NCBI GenBank assembly: GCA_903921605.1
Contig: CAIXQV010000680.1
Location: 1 to 10,624, forward strand
Length of the DNA stretch: 10,624 nucleotides
DNA from: an uncultured Planctomycetaceae bacterium
GTDB taxonomy: Bacteria; Planctomycetota; Planctomycetia; Planctomycetales; Planctomycetaceae
Reading direction: 5' to 3'
The stretch's first letter is position 1; each line of letters opens with the position of its first letter. Both the position numbers and the translations under genes were made by a program. A model generated the notes under the pieces. The model was given only the letters and a program-made list of their open reading frames with translations. It did not search any database and was not told where the DNA came from. This document shows positions 1 through 7,473 of this stretch, piece after piece.

Positions 1-161
1 ACTCGGAGCCAACTCCCGCGTTCTTAACAGGGCCCGCCATCCACAGTTCTCAACAGTATCAACACGCAACGCGAACCGCTCAGCCCAGCAGGTCACAAAA
101 AATGAGCTGTGGGCGTCGATAACACTGCGGGGGCATTTCTGGCCTCGGCGGCTTGATTAAA
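1..161. other. Noncoding flank downstream of the S46 peptidase gene
   Basis: This stretch lies beyond the stop codon of the leftward S46 peptidase gene. I found no convincing open reading frame, RNA gene or GC-rich hairpin followed by a T-run on either strand. Any terminator for the leftward operon is either not of the intrinsic type or lies outside the window. Confidence 0.5.
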
Positions 162-2210
162 CTACTGGCCCAGTTCTTTCACGATGTTGTCAGCTCCGTA
201 AACCACCTGCAACGCTTCGCGAATTGCACTGGAGTGAACGGAAACAGAACGTGACTGTTTGTCCGTGTAAACATAGTTCCCGGACAACGACTGGACATTG
301 CCATCGAAGATCAGACCGACAAGTTCTCCGGCTTTGTTGACAACCGGACTTCCGGAATTGCCGCCGATGATGTCAGCCGTGCTGACAAAATTGAATGGTG
401 TTGTCTTCGACAGCTTTGACTCCGCTTTCTTCCATGATTCCGGCAACTTGTAGTCCGTCTGGCCTTCGTGCTGCTTTTCATGTTCAAAAGCACCGCCGAC
501 GTTGGTCCAAGCGGGAATCTGCTGACCGTCCTGTTCGTAGCCCTTCACCGGGCCAAACGCGAGTCGTAGTGTAAACGTAGCATCGGGATAAGCCGAAGTG
601 CCCTGCGTCGCAAACTTCGCCTCAGCAATCAGGGCATACGCCTGCTTGTCCTGTTCGTCGAGCTGATCCGTGATTGAACGAATGCGGCGAATTGGCGGGT
701 TGACGATCTTAGCCAGCATAATCATCGGATCCTTGCTGTCGTTGATCGCCTGAATTCCGCCTGCTGCGATCTTCCTGCGAGCCTCAACGCTTAACAGTTC
801 TGTCCCACTGATCAACTCCGCCGCGCGGTCGGCTGGACTCTTGCCTGCCAGGATTTTCTGGCACACCGGATCATCGAAACCGCGCTGTTCCAGCGTTTTG
901 GCGATCGAGTCGCCCAGCAGCGTCTGGTCCAGATCGCTGTAGATCGGAGCCTCTGAGTAAAGTTGCTGCAGCAATGATTCACGGCCAGCGTCAGAGAACT
1001 CCGGCAGTCGCTCACCAGAAGGCTTCTGATCTTCTTCCGCCATTTGCACAAGTTCGAGTGCGATGTTGTAGAGCTGTGAGTTAATAGCCACACTCTTGCC
1101 CAACAGCGAAGCTCGCTTCTTCGTCGTCTCAGCGATGGTGTCCCATGCGGAACCCAGAGCTTTCAGCTTGGGATCAGCCGCGATGATTTCTCGCAACTTC
1201 GCTTCGGCCGCGGCCTTATCCGCCAGCACTTGAGGATCCTGCAAACCGGCCAGCATTCCGAGGCGAGCCTTACGAGAATTTTGCACACCAAACAGCTCAT
1301 CGCGCGCCCGGCGAGCATTCTCTTTGCCGCGCAGAGCATACTGCTGAAGCAGAATTTCCTGACGTCGCAAATTGGCCATAATGTACGGCAGGTTCAGGTC
1401 GCGTTGATACTTCAGCGCATCCATTGTAAAGATACGACTTGTGCGGCCGGGGTTACCGGAAACAAACGCGACTTCGTTTTCTTCCGGGCCATTGGCTGAC
1501 CACTTCAGGAAGTGCTCAATCTTCGCGGGCTTGCCGTCTTCGTATACTCGAAAGATCGTGGCATCAAGGCAGTACCGAGGATACTCAAAGTTGTCCGCAT
1601 CACCGCCGAAGAACGCGATTGCGGTCTCAGGAGCCCAGACCAATCGCACGTCGGTGTACTTCTTGTACTGATAGAGATGATAACGACCGCCGCCGTAGAG
1701 CGTGGTGACGGTACTCTTCAGGCCGGATTCGTCCAGGGCTCCTTTTTCGATCTTCGCAATAACAGCTCGCCGAGCCGCTACGGCTTGTTCAGTCGACATA
1801 CCGTCCGTCACGGATGCCTTAACAACATCCGTCACGTCCTTGATGTTGACCAGTTGATTCAGTTCCAGGTCTGGTGCTTTGAGTTCCTGATCAGGAGTCT
1901 TCGCTAGGAAGCCGACTTCCATGATATTTCGTTCGGGTGTTGACAGCTTGAACAGCGTATCCGAACCCACATGATGATTCGTCAGGACGAGTCCGGTGCT
2001 GGAGATAAACGAAGCCGAGCCGCCCACGTTGAAACGAACGCTCGACTTCATCAGGTGCTCGGCCCACTCTGGAGACGGCTCAAAACCGTATCTTTCTTTC
2101 AGCAACTCCACGGGCAGATCATTGAACAACCACATCCCTTCATCGCCGTGTGCATCGGAGAGGCTCGTGGCCAGAATTGCCGTCAGACAGATCATTGATG
2201 TGAGTCTCAT
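162..2210 (-). CDS. Secreted S46 family dipeptidyl-peptidase (DPP7/DPP11-like)
   Basis: A serine exopeptidase of family S46, expected to release dipeptides from peptide N-termini in the periplasm. The 682 residues are slightly shorter than characterised members (about 700-720). Residues 1-20 form a signal peptide, followed by the family's mature N-terminal motif DEGMW (23-27). The chymotrypsin-like triad is visible: H80 in TNHHV, D216 in YCLDATIF, and S619 in GGNSGSPV. A long helical insert lies between about 270 and 550. By spacing against DAP BII and DPP11 as I remember them, N207, N311 and D636 match the residues that hold the substrate N-terminus. G637 sits where DPP11 has the Arg giving Asp/Glu preference, so a DPP7-like hydrophobic P1 preference is inferred. 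One anchoring Trp is replaced by F208. The ATG overlaps the stop of the upstream oxidoreductase gene (ATGA), no clear Shine-Dalgarno is present, and translational coupling is likely. The stop is TAG. Confidence 0.95.
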   Translation of the reverse strand: MRLTSMICLTAILATSLSDAHGDEGMWLFNDLPVELLKERYGFEPSPEWAEHLMKSSVRFNVGGSASFISSTGLVLTNHHVGSDTLFKLSTPERNIMEVGFLAKTPDQELKAPDLELNQLVNIKDVTDVVKASVTDGMSTEQAVAARRAVIAKIEKGALDESGLKSTVTTLYGGGRYHLYQYKKYTDVRLVWAPETAIAFFGGDADNFEYPRYCLDATIFRVYEDGKPAKIEHFLKWSANGPEENEVAFVSGNPGRTSRIFTMDALKYQRDLNLPYIMANLRRQEILLQQYALRGKENARRARDELFGVQNSRKARLGMLAGLQDPQVLADKAAAEAKLREIIAADPKLKALGSAWDTIAETTKKRASLLGKSVAINSQLYNIALELVQMAEEDQKPSGERLPEFSDAGRESLLQQLYSEAPIYSDLDQTLLGDSIAKTLEQRGFDDPVCQKILAGKSPADRAAELISGTELLSVEARRKIAAGGIQAINDSKDPMIMLAKIVNPPIRRIRSITDQLDEQDKQAYALIAEAKFATQGTSAYPDATFTLRLAFGPVKGYEQDGQQIPAWTNVGGAFEHEKQHEGQTDYKLPESWKKAESKLSKTTPFNFVSTADIIGGNSGSPVVNKAGELVGLIFDGNVQSLSGNYVYTDKQSRSVSVHSSAIREALQVVYGADNIVKELGQ

Positions 2211-3643
2211 ATGGAGCTGCTTGCTGAAGAAGGAGTGAGAAGTTTATCCACGTCATTGCTGACGATGACACCATAGTTGACTGCACCAAGCCAGCCGGAC
2301 ATGATGATACCAACACTGCCCGCGTGGAAGAGTCCTGAGATCTGCTGCGGCAGATCGCGACTGACCTGCAGGCCTTCGAACTTGGTCCCGAAGGAAGATC
2401 CTGCCAGATGCCGCGTATAGTGTTCGAATGTTTTTGGCGTCGCCGCTTCGACATGATCCAGCTTGGCTCGGATATCCGGAACGTAGCGTTCGAGACAATC
2501 CAGAGTCGTCTCGATCAGATCTTTCTTGGAGGCTTCGTAATCTTCCGGCGACAGATCGGCCCAGTCGCGATAGTTAGCGTTCGTTGAGGAAACCACCAGC
2601 CAGCGATCGCTGCCAGGACGAGTCGACGGATAGTAGAAGCTGAATGTGCGGCTGCTGACTTTTTTGCTCAGCAAAGCGTCAATATCGAAACCCTTGTGTT
2701 CGGAGTGGAACAGCAAGTCTCCGCAACTGTCATCGAAACTCTCGCCGGGTTTTAGAGCCATATAGACCTGGCACGAGCTGTTATTCAGACGAACCGCTTT
2801 GGCATCATCAATGAACTTTTTGTCAAAGTGCTGCTCACCCACCAGGTTCTGAATGGTGCTCTTGACGTTGGCGTTTGATACAACGGTTCTGCATCCGATG
2901 CGTTTGCCATTCACAATGACGCCCGTCACTTTTCGATCCGGCCCGACTTCTATTTTTTCCACCAGGCTGCGGATGCGGATGTCGACGCCGTTCCGTTCCA
3001 GCTCGGCCTTCATCTTCAGCACCAAAGCATCGGTGCCGCCTTCGAAGGTGTAAACACCCTTTTGCATGAAGTTGGAAAAGACGATGCCATACGTGATCGC
3101 CGGATCTTCCAGAGTCGAACCGTTGGCGTATGTGATCGGCTCCATCAGCAGACGGACGACGTCATCACGGCCAGGAAAGAACTGTTCGAACAATTCGCGA
3201 GTCGTCTTCGATTGCTCATCGAAAAAGTTCATGCTCCGCGCGGTGTCGAAGAATTGCTGGACCGTCGGCAGAGCGATTCCAAAGTGTTCGACCAGGATGC
3301 GCGTAAAATCTTCGCGAGTGAACGTCGTCCGCAGAGAGAATTGCGGGTTCTCGAAACGGACACCTTTCAGCTGCACGATCGATTCGGCGATCTCCGGCGT
3401 CCAGTACTTGCGACAGCTCTTGATCATTCCATGCGGAAAGCCGTGCAGGGAGATATCAAAGATGTGTCCACCGGCTCGTTTAAACCAGGTGGCCATTCCA
3501 CCCAGTTGATAATGGTGCTCCAGAAGCAGCACGCTGTATCCCTGTCGAGCCATGATATTGGCCGACGTCAAACCCGCCAGACCGCTGCCGATCACGACAA
3601 CGTCGTAGGAGTCTTTTGTGCCTTTCAGGAAGTCACGAGCCAT
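2207..3643 (-). CDS. FAD-dependent oxidoreductase, phytoene desaturase (CrtI/CrtO/RetSat)-like
   Basis: A 478-residue flavoprotein of the amine oxidase/phytoene desaturase superfamily. The N-terminal Rossmann FAD motif GSGLAG occupies 19-24, with the ribose-binding Glu at about 42 and the following GGMATWF motif at 48-54. The C-terminal segment LFHAGSVG...[13 protein letters not shown] (438 onward) matches the second FAD-contacting region of these enzymes. There is no signal peptide, so it should be cytosolic or membrane-associated. The substrate cannot be told: desaturation, isomerisation or saturation of a polyprenoid or similar lipid is typical of the family, but no carotenoid gene is adjacent. 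I chose ATG at 3643. A TTG at 3655 would add four residues but lies against the foot of a long palindrome, and neither start has a Shine-Dalgarno. The gene leads a two-gene operon and its TGA overlaps the ATG of the S46 peptidase. Confidence 0.92.
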   Translation of the reverse strand: MARDFLKGTKDSYDVVVIGSGLAGLTSANIMARQGYSVLLLEHHYQLGGMATWFKRAGGHIFDISLHGFPHGMIKSCRKYWTPEIAESIVQLKGVRFENPQFSLRTTFTREDFTRILVEHFGIALPTVQQFFDTARSMNFFDEQSKTTRELFEQFFPGRDDVVRLLMEPITYANGSTLEDPAITYGIVFSNFMQKGVYTFEGGTDALVLKMKAELERNGVDIRIRSLVEKIEVGPDRKVTGVIVNGKRIGCRTVVSNANVKSTIQNLVGEQHFDKKFIDDAKAVRLNNSSCQVYMALKPGESFDDSCGDLLFHSEHKGFDIDALLSKKVSSRTFSFYYPSTRPGSDRWLVVSSTNANYRDWADLSPEDYEASKKDLIETTLDCLERYVPDIRAKLDHVEAATPKTFEHYTRHLAGSSFGTKFEGLQVSRDLPQQISGLFHAGSVGIIMSGWLGAVNYGVIVSNDVDKLLTPSSASSSI

Positions 3644-3657
3644 TCGAACGTTCAATC

Positions 3658-3715
3658 AAATCCGTCGGCGGAGACGACAGTTCCGTGTAGCGCCCGTCGC
3701 TCCGCCGACGGGTTT
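3658..3715. repeat. REP-like long palindrome
   Basis: The arms CCGTCGGCGGAG (3662-3673) and CTCCGCCGACGG (3700-3711) are perfect 12-base complements. They extend outward through a T-G wobble into AAA/TTT (3658-3660 with 3713-3715), and inward by CGAC/GTCG (3675-3678 with 3696-3699) past one bulged base. The apical loop is about 17 bases. The GC-rich arms and tip resemble dispersed REP-type intergenic elements that I remember from planctomycetes; repeat status is inferred because only one copy is in the window. It begins 14 bases upstream of the oxidoreductase ATG, so in the leftward mRNA it would form a stable leader hairpin close to the start codon. Confidence 0.65.
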
Positions 3716-3792
3716 GGTCAGGCAGCCGAGCAATGGCTGCTGCGGCAGACTAGCAAAAGGCGACGAACAACTTCAAACGCTGCGACTGGTTC

Positions 3793-3838
3793 GGGGCTTA
3801 TTCTCTCCCGTCCGGGGAATCCGTGAGTATTCAGCCCC
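3793..3838. repeat. Imperfect inverted repeat
   Basis: GGGGCT (3793-3798) pairs with AGCCCC (3833-3838). Further partial pairing inside (ATTCTC-like against GAGTAT) is interrupted by internal loops. No T-run follows on either strand, so it does not look like a simple terminator. Its role is unknown. Confidence 0.35.
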
Positions 3839-4021
3839 CAAACACGTGCCTGAAACACTCGCCGAAAACACTCATAGAGGCCAGAACTCAATCTGTGAGG
3901 TTTAAACTGAACCTGGGCCGATCACGCATTCTCTGCGATTCCCCGATCTCTGCGGGAGCCAATCCCGGTCCTGTCAGGCGTTCCAGATCAACAACCTGTT
4001 GGCGTAATGGTTAACGACCGA

Positions 4022-4055
4022 CGCCCCGTTCTGCTTCCAACGAAGGAGCGGGGTC
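4022..4055. repeat. Stem-loop in the divergent region
   Basis: CCCCG (4024-4028) pairs with CGGGG (4049-4053), and inside it CTTC (4034-4037) pairs with GAAG (4042-4045) around a four-base loop, with small internal bulges. There is no T-run on either side. It may belong to the same dispersed element as the palindrome about 40 bases further right. Confidence 0.35.
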
Positions 4056-4089
4056 TGAAGAGCCTACAAAGCCCAGCGACTTTCGGTAA

Positions 4090-4126
4090 GGTGTGACAAG
4101 CAAGCCCGAGCGAACGCTGGCACACC
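4090..4126. repeat. Imperfect palindrome, candidate dispersed repeat
   Basis: Nested complementary blocks are visible: GGTGT (4090-4094) with ACACC (4122-4126), GCC (4104-4106) with GGC (4119-4121), and AGCG (4109-4112) with CGCT (4115-4118) around AA. The layout and the wording around it (GCCCGAGCG, CGCTGGCACACC) remind me of short repeats scattered between planctomycete genes. That is memory, not a search, and only one copy is present here. Confidence 0.4.
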
Positions 4127-4269
4127 CGCTAAATGCTCCATTTAATTCAAGCCAAAAGTTGTTTCGGACCTGTTCCTTGGTGGTACTGCTATTTGATGCG
4201 CTGGGCTGCTGTCCGGGGTTCATTACTTTCCTGGCAGTGAACACATTGTTGCCATCGCCGATGAATTGG

Positions 4270-4317
4270 GGTCTACTGCATTCGCACATTGACACAATTT
4301 TCGGAATTCAGTAGACC
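4270..4317 (+). promoter_or_regulatory. Inverted repeat enclosing a candidate promoter for the GT2 operon
   Basis: GGTCTACTG (4270-4278) and CAGTAGACC (4309-4317) are perfect 9-base complements. After one mismatch the pairing continues with ATTC (4280-4283) and GAAT (4304-4307). Between the arms lies a perfect TTGACA (4289-4294). At 17 bases spacing the only -10 candidate is TAGACC (4312-4317), which is weak and falls inside the right arm. This would put the start of transcription near 4324, about 70 bases before the GT2 ATG. The symmetry could be an operator or an RNA or DNA hairpin. Confidence 0.4.
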
Positions 4318-4346
4318 ACGCAGAATACTACGGTTGTCGTATTAGT

Positions 4347-4367
4347 CGCAGCGAAGGATTCGCTGTG
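4347..4367 (+). promoter_or_regulatory. Leader hairpin upstream of the GT2 gene
   Basis: CAGCGAA (4349-4355) and TTCGCTG (4359-4365) are perfect complements around GGA. A G-T wobble and a C-G pair extend the stem to nine pairs (4347-4367). It would lie in the leader of the GT2 mRNA about 25 bases before the ATG. No T-run follows, so attenuation by classic termination is not indicated. Confidence 0.4.
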
Positions 4368-4382
4368 CCAGAAGTGGTTCAT

Positions 4383-4387
4383 GGAGG
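4383..4387 (+). promoter_or_regulatory. Ribosome binding site (GGAGG) deciding the GT2 start
   Basis: GGAGG lies five bases before the ATG at 4393. It sits just inside the alternative ATG at 4381, which has no such site, so the inner ATG is preferred. Confidence 0.7.
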
Positions 4388-4392
4388 TCGCC

Positions 4393-5202
4393 ATGCAGTT
4401 ATCAGTTGTCATTCCGGTTCATAACGAAGCGGAAAATATTGGAGGATTGCTGCAGGAGATCCATGACGCGCTCGAGTATTTCTGCGAGTTTGAAATCGTC
4501 GTTGTCGACGACGGAAGCACGGACACGACTCCGAGCCTGCTGAACCAGCTGACAAAAAGATTTGATTCGCTGCGAATCGTTCGGCACCTTGCTTCCTGTG
4601 GCCAAAGCACGGCACTCATGACGGGAATTGACGCGGCCGTCGCGCCGGTCATTGCAACGCTGGATGGCGACGGGCAGAACGATCCCGCCAACATCCCTGC
4701 CATGCTGTCTGCACTGGAGGCCGCAACACCCGAAGATCGCCTGATGATGGTGGCTGGCTTCCGGAAGACTCGCAAAGATTCGTGGTGGCGACTCTTCTGT
4801 TCTCGAATTGCCAATGGTGTTCGCAGTCGAATTCTGGGAGATCAGACGCCGGATACGGGATGTGGAATCAAAGTCTTCTACCGTGAGGCATTTCTCCGCA
4901 TGCCCCGATTCAATCATATGCATCGGTTCATGCCGGCCTTGATTATTCGCGGTGGTGGTCGAGTTCTTTCGGTGCCGGTCAATCATCGACCACGAATTCA
5001 TGGCCGTTCGCACTACGGAACTTTGCAACGACTGATGTGTGGCATCGTCGATATTGCCGGAGTTGCCTGGCTTATTCGCAGAAATCAGTTACCAGTCATT
5101 ACGCAAATGGATGTGGCTCATGACGAACGACCAGTGGTGGATAGCATTCGGTTTGATGGGGCAACTCCTGTTCTCCGCCCGATTCGTCGTGCAGTGGCTT
5201 AA
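4393..5202 (+). CDS. GT2 family glycosyltransferase, polyprenyl-phosphate sugar synthase (ArnC/DPM1-like)
   Basis: Expected to move a sugar from a nucleotide donor onto a polyprenyl phosphate at the cytoplasmic face. The 269 residues begin with the GT-A entry strand SVVIPVHNEAENI (4-16). The nucleotide-binding VVVDDGSTD follows (36-44), then RHLASCGQSTAL (64-75) typical of the dolichol-phosphate mannosyltransferase-like branch, the metal-binding DGDGQNDP (91-98) and GRSHYG near the C-terminus. Unlike ArnC itself there is no pair of C-terminal membrane helices, so it is probably soluble or peripheral. ATG 4393 is preferred over ATG 4381 because GGAGG precedes it at proper spacing. The last 25-30 residues look unconserved and their bases also encode the start of the following LAB_N gene in another frame. 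The donor sugar cannot be told from sequence. Confidence 0.95.
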   Translation: MQLSVVIPVHNEAENIGGLLQEIHDALEYFCEFEIVVVDDGSTDTTPSLLNQLTKRFDSLRIVRHLASCGQSTALMTGIDAAVAPVIATLDGDGQNDPANIPAMLSALEAATPEDRLMMVAGFRKTRKDSWWRLFCSRIANGVRSRILGDQTPDTGCGIKVFYREAFLRMPRFNHMHRFMPALIIRGGGRVLSVPVNHRPRIHGRSHYGTLQRLMCGIVDIAGVAWLIRRNQLPVITQMDVAHDERPVVDSIRFDGATPVLRPIRRAVA

Positions 5203-5455
5203 AAGCGAAAAAGAGAAGAAGAGCGTCATCCCCACAGCATTCTGGTACTTCAGTATCAGCGGCGGGATCGTGCTGTTGACCTATGCATTGCACAAACAAG
5301 ATCCAGTGTTTATCCTCGGTCAGGGCCTTGGACTGTTTATCTATATGCGTAACCTGCAGTTGATTCGCAAGGAACGCAACCGTTTAAAAATCGCGGCCTC
5401 TGCCGAATCAGCGATTGTGCCAAATTCAGAATCCGTCACCCGCCGGGCAGCCTGA
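5111..5455 (+). CDS. Small membrane protein with lipid A biosynthesis N-terminal (LAB_N) domain
   Basis: A 115-residue protein made almost entirely of the LAB_N domain (PF07578). Its signature is clear: GQLLFSARFVVQWLKSE, then SVIPTAFWYFSISGG, then DPVFILGQGLGLFIYMRNL. Three membrane helices are expected (about 9-23, 43-60 and 67-82), followed by a basic stretch and a polar tail. The biochemical role of free-standing LAB_N proteins is not settled. Their repeated position between a GT2 polyprenyl-phosphate transferase and an ArnT/PMT-like transferase, as here, suggests an accessory or flipping role for the lipid-linked sugar (inference). The start is uncertain: ATG 5111 gives a 92-base out-of-frame overlap with the GT2 gene, ATG 5120 is also good, and GTG 5039 would add residues that do not resemble the family. 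Confidence 0.9.
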   Translation: MWLMTNDQWWIAFGLMGQLLFSARFVVQWLKSEKEKKSVIPTAFWYFSISGGIVLLTYALHKQDPVFILGQGLGLFIYMRNLQLIRKERNRLKIAASAESAIVPNSESVTRRAA

Positions 5456-5598
5456 CTGGGGGGAATGCTGTTCTTCGGGCGGCATAAATTGAGGCCGGGT
5501 GTTCGCGGGAAATCTTATTCAGATCATTACCTCAATCATGGCCGCACGCAGAATATAGTCGCGGACCTCGTCAGACCACTCGTAAAGTTCATGCCTGT
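5456..5598. other. Short gap between the LAB_N and ArnT-like genes
   Basis: I see no open reading frame, strong hairpin or good sigma-70 promoter in these 143 bases. The same direction and the functional link suggest co-transcription across the gap, but a separate promoter cannot be excluded. Confidence 0.4.
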
Positions 5599-7290
5599 AT
5601 GCGATATCTTTTGTGGTCTGTCGTGCTTGCGGCCATGCTGACAGCGGTCGTCGTTATCAGCCGACCGATCCTGCCAGTCGATGAGACTCGCTATCTCAGT
5701 GTCGCCTGGGAAGCTCATCAACGCGGCGACTATCTGGTTTCGCACCTGAATGGCGAACCGTACAGCCACAAACCCCCACTTCTGTTCTGGCTGATCAATG
5801 CCGTCTGGTCTGTGACAGGCGTCTGTGAACTGGCCGGTCGACTGGTCGCTCCTGCGTCCGGGCTTATGTGCCTCGTGCTGACGTCCCTGATTACTCGACG
5901 ACTGTGGCCGCAGAATCTGTTGCTGATTCAACTGGCTCCAGTTGTCCATGTGTCGCTGATGCTGTGGATCGTCTTCTGCCCGCTGACAATGTTCGACACA
6001 TTGCTGACCTGCTGCAGTCTGTGTTCGCTGCTTGGTCTGCTTTACGCGTCAGAGGGACGAACCTACCGAGGTTGGCTGCTGGCTGGATTTGGCATGGGAC
6101 TTGGGATCTTGACCAAGGGCCCCGTCGTTCTGGTTCATGTATTGCCCGCCGCGGTGATGGCTCCGTGGTGGTCGGACACTGTGCGATCAAGAATGTCTCG
6201 CTGGTATGCAGGACTTTTCGGAGCGATCCTGTTGGCGGCCGCCATTGGTTTGGCATGGGCTATTCCTTCTGCATCGGCGGGAGGAGCAAAGTATTCCAAT
6301 GAATTGCTCTTTGGTCAGACCGCCGGTCGCATGGTGAATTCTTTCGCGCATCGTCAGCCCTTTTGGTGGTATCTGCCGTGGCTGCCGCTGTGCCTGATGC
6401 CGTGGATCTCTTTCGGAGCCGTCTGGCGCGGGTTTCGCTTGACGGCGTTCGACCATGGAATGCGGTTCCTTGTGTGCTGCGTTGGCGGTTCCCTTTTCAT
6501 CCTGACGCTGGTGAGCGGCAAACAGATTTATTACCTGCTGCCCATGTTCCCGCCCTGTGCAATGATCCTGGCCAGGCTGATGACGTCAGTTGACACAGTC
6601 AGTCGACGAGATCTGGCATTCATTGTCCCGGGAACGATCGGAATGGCATTTTTACCCGCTGTGTTTAATTCAGTACCGGAACTGACGCGCACAAGGCTCA
6701 CCGGGATTCTGGAGAACTCCTACGCCATTCCACTGGGACTATGCGGCGCGCTGTTGCTGGTTCCGGCGTGGAAGAAGATCTCCAATCTGGTCGTGGCGGT
6801 CGCGACATCAAGCGTTGTGTTCATCGCGATTGTCGCCTGGGGTATCTCGGGAAGTCTTTGGGATGGTTTTGATCTGAAGCCGATCGCTCGTTTTGCCGCG
6901 GGTTGCTCTCGCCCTGTCGCATGGCTGGGTGATTACCACGGCCAGTTAAATTTTATCGGTGAGATCCCTTCGATCAAAGAAACCCTCAGTCCGGAAGCAC
7001 TGGAGCAATGGCTGCAGGAACAACCGGGAGGCGCTGTCATTGTTCGACTGAGCGAAGCCAATCCGGCATGGCAGAATCTTAAGGAGCCTCTTCATGCCGT
7101 GGATCGAACTGAACCGACCGGCGAACAGAAGCAGCTCATCTCAGATCTGCTGTCCTCGCATCCCGAGTTCCCGTTGGCGAGGCTGAATCCGGAAATCCTG
7201 TTTGCACAAAAAATCCGCCGAGGCCTGACGTTTGATCTGACCGTCGTCGTCAGCTACCGCGGGGCCACATCTGAGCCACAGCAGCAATAG
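5599..7290 (+). CDS. ArnT/PMT-like integral membrane glycosyltransferase (GT83-type)
   Basis: A 563-residue membrane enzyme expected to transfer a sugar from a polyprenyl-phosphate carrier to lipid A, another glycolipid or a glycan at the periplasmic face. After the first membrane helix (about 4-21), the first external loop carries DETRY (28-32) with the acidic pair of the GT-C fold, followed by NGEPYSHKPPLLFW (51-64), the Lys-Pro-Pro motif of ArnT-like proteins. Many further hydrophobic helices fill the chain to about residue 420. A soluble, probably periplasmic tail of about 140 residues follows, as in ArnT. ATG 5599 is the only reasonable start, without a Shine-Dalgarno. The stop is TAG. 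With the GT2 and LAB_N genes just upstream it makes a coherent lipid-linked sugar module. Other Arn pathway genes are not in the window, so the sugar need not be aminoarabinose. Confidence 0.92.
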   Translation: MRYLLWSVVLAAMLTAVVVISRPILPVDETRYLSVAWEAHQRGDYLVSHLNGEPYSHKPPLLFWLINAVWSVTGVCELAGRLVAPASGLMCLVLTSLITRRLWPQNLLLIQLAPVVHVSLMLWIVFCPLTMFDTLLTCCSLCSLLGLLYASEGRTYRGWLLAGFGMGLGILTKGPVVLVHVLPAAVMAPWWSDTVRSRMSRWYAGLFGAILLAAAIGLAWAIPSASAGGAKYSNELLFGQTAGRMVNSFAHRQPFWWYLPWLPLCLMPWISFGAVWRGFRLTAFDHGMRFLVCCVGGSLFILTLVSGKQIYYLLPMFPPCAMILARLMTSVDTVSRRDLAFIVPGTIGMAFLPAVFNSVPELTRTRLTGILENSYAIPLGLCGALLLVPAWKKISNLVVAVATSSVVFIAIVAWGISGSLWDGFDLKPIARFAAGCSRPVAWLGDYHGQLNFIGEIPSIKETLSPEALEQWLQEQPGGAVIVRLSEANPAWQNLKEPLHAVDRTEPTGEQKQLISDLLSSHPEFPLARLNPEILFAQKIRRGLTFDLTVVVSYRGATSEPQQQ

Positions 7291-7308
7291 CGGTGCAATA
7301 CGAAAGCT

Positions 7309-7329
7309 CTCGCGGATCCGGATCCCGAG
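7309..7329. repeat. Short GC-rich inverted repeat after the ArnT-like gene
   Basis: CTCG and CGAG frame two tandem GGATCC hexamers, giving a near-perfect palindrome with one bulged C at 7313. As RNA it can form an eight-pair stem with a CCGG loop. Only three Ts follow, so it is at best a weak rightward terminator placed 19 bases after the stop codon. Confidence 0.35.
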
Positions 7330-7420
7330 TTTCGCGAACGACAGAACACAGGCAACCGGATTGTTCTCGCCGATCGCCACTCCGCATTCGCGTTTGATTC
7401 TGGTTATTGGCCGCGGGCTC

Positions 7421-7473
7421 GCTCATCATGAGCATCCGAATCCTGTATTCTGGCGCAAGTTCTCAGCCAGAAT
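7421..7473. promoter_or_regulatory. Operator-like symmetry in the leader of the metalloprotease gene
   Basis: GCTCATCATGAGC (7421-7433) is a perfect palindrome with a one-base centre. Just downstream ATTCTGGC (7447-7454) and GCCAGAAT (7467-7474, read as complement) form an eight-base inverted repeat with an 11-base loop, ending about 30 bases before the ATG. ATTCTGG occurs once more in direct orientation at 7397-7403. The clustering suggests a protein-binding or mRNA structure, but no promoter boxes are obvious nearby. Confidence 0.3.

Larger units (their letters stand above)
3644..4392. other. Divergent noncoding region rich in inverted repeats
   Basis: About 750 bases separate the leftward oxidoreductase start from the rightward GT2 start. 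Frames open here on both strands, but they start at rare codons, run through palindromes and resemble no family I know, so I call the region noncoding. It contains inverted repeats at 3658-3715, 3793-3838, 4022-4055, 4090-4126, 4270-4317 and 4347-4367, listed separately. The stretch between about 3840 and 4010 shows only short weak symmetries. Promoters for both flanking genes should lie here. Only the rightward one has a recognisable -35 box. Confidence 0.6.

Noticed and set aside
3062..3826. Long plus-strand frame of 254 codons opposite the oxidoreductase gene
   Set aside because: It is antisense to a gene with clear FAD motifs, has shadow-like composition and runs through the REP-like palindrome.
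3618..3905. Plus-strand frame of 95 codons overlapping the start of the oxidoreductase gene
   Set aside because: It overlaps the real gene's start, contains the palindrome and shows an arginine-rich, family-less product.
4011..4295. Minus-strand frame of 94 codons in the divergent region
   Set aside because: It starts at GTG without a ribosome site and its C-terminal half is read through two stem-loops, so it is probably translated repeat DNA.
4270..4317. Inverted repeat as terminal repeats of an insertion sequence
   Set aside because: Only 20 bases lie between the arms, there is no transposase nearby and no flanking target duplication.
3656..4392. Possible CRISPR array or tRNA in the long spacer
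   Set aside because: No regularly spaced direct repeats and no cloverleaf with a T-loop motif could be found; the structures are single inverted repeats.
4402..5028. Minus-strand frame of 208 codons opposite the GT2 gene
   Set aside because: It is antisense to a gene with all GT2 motifs and has no recognisable domain.
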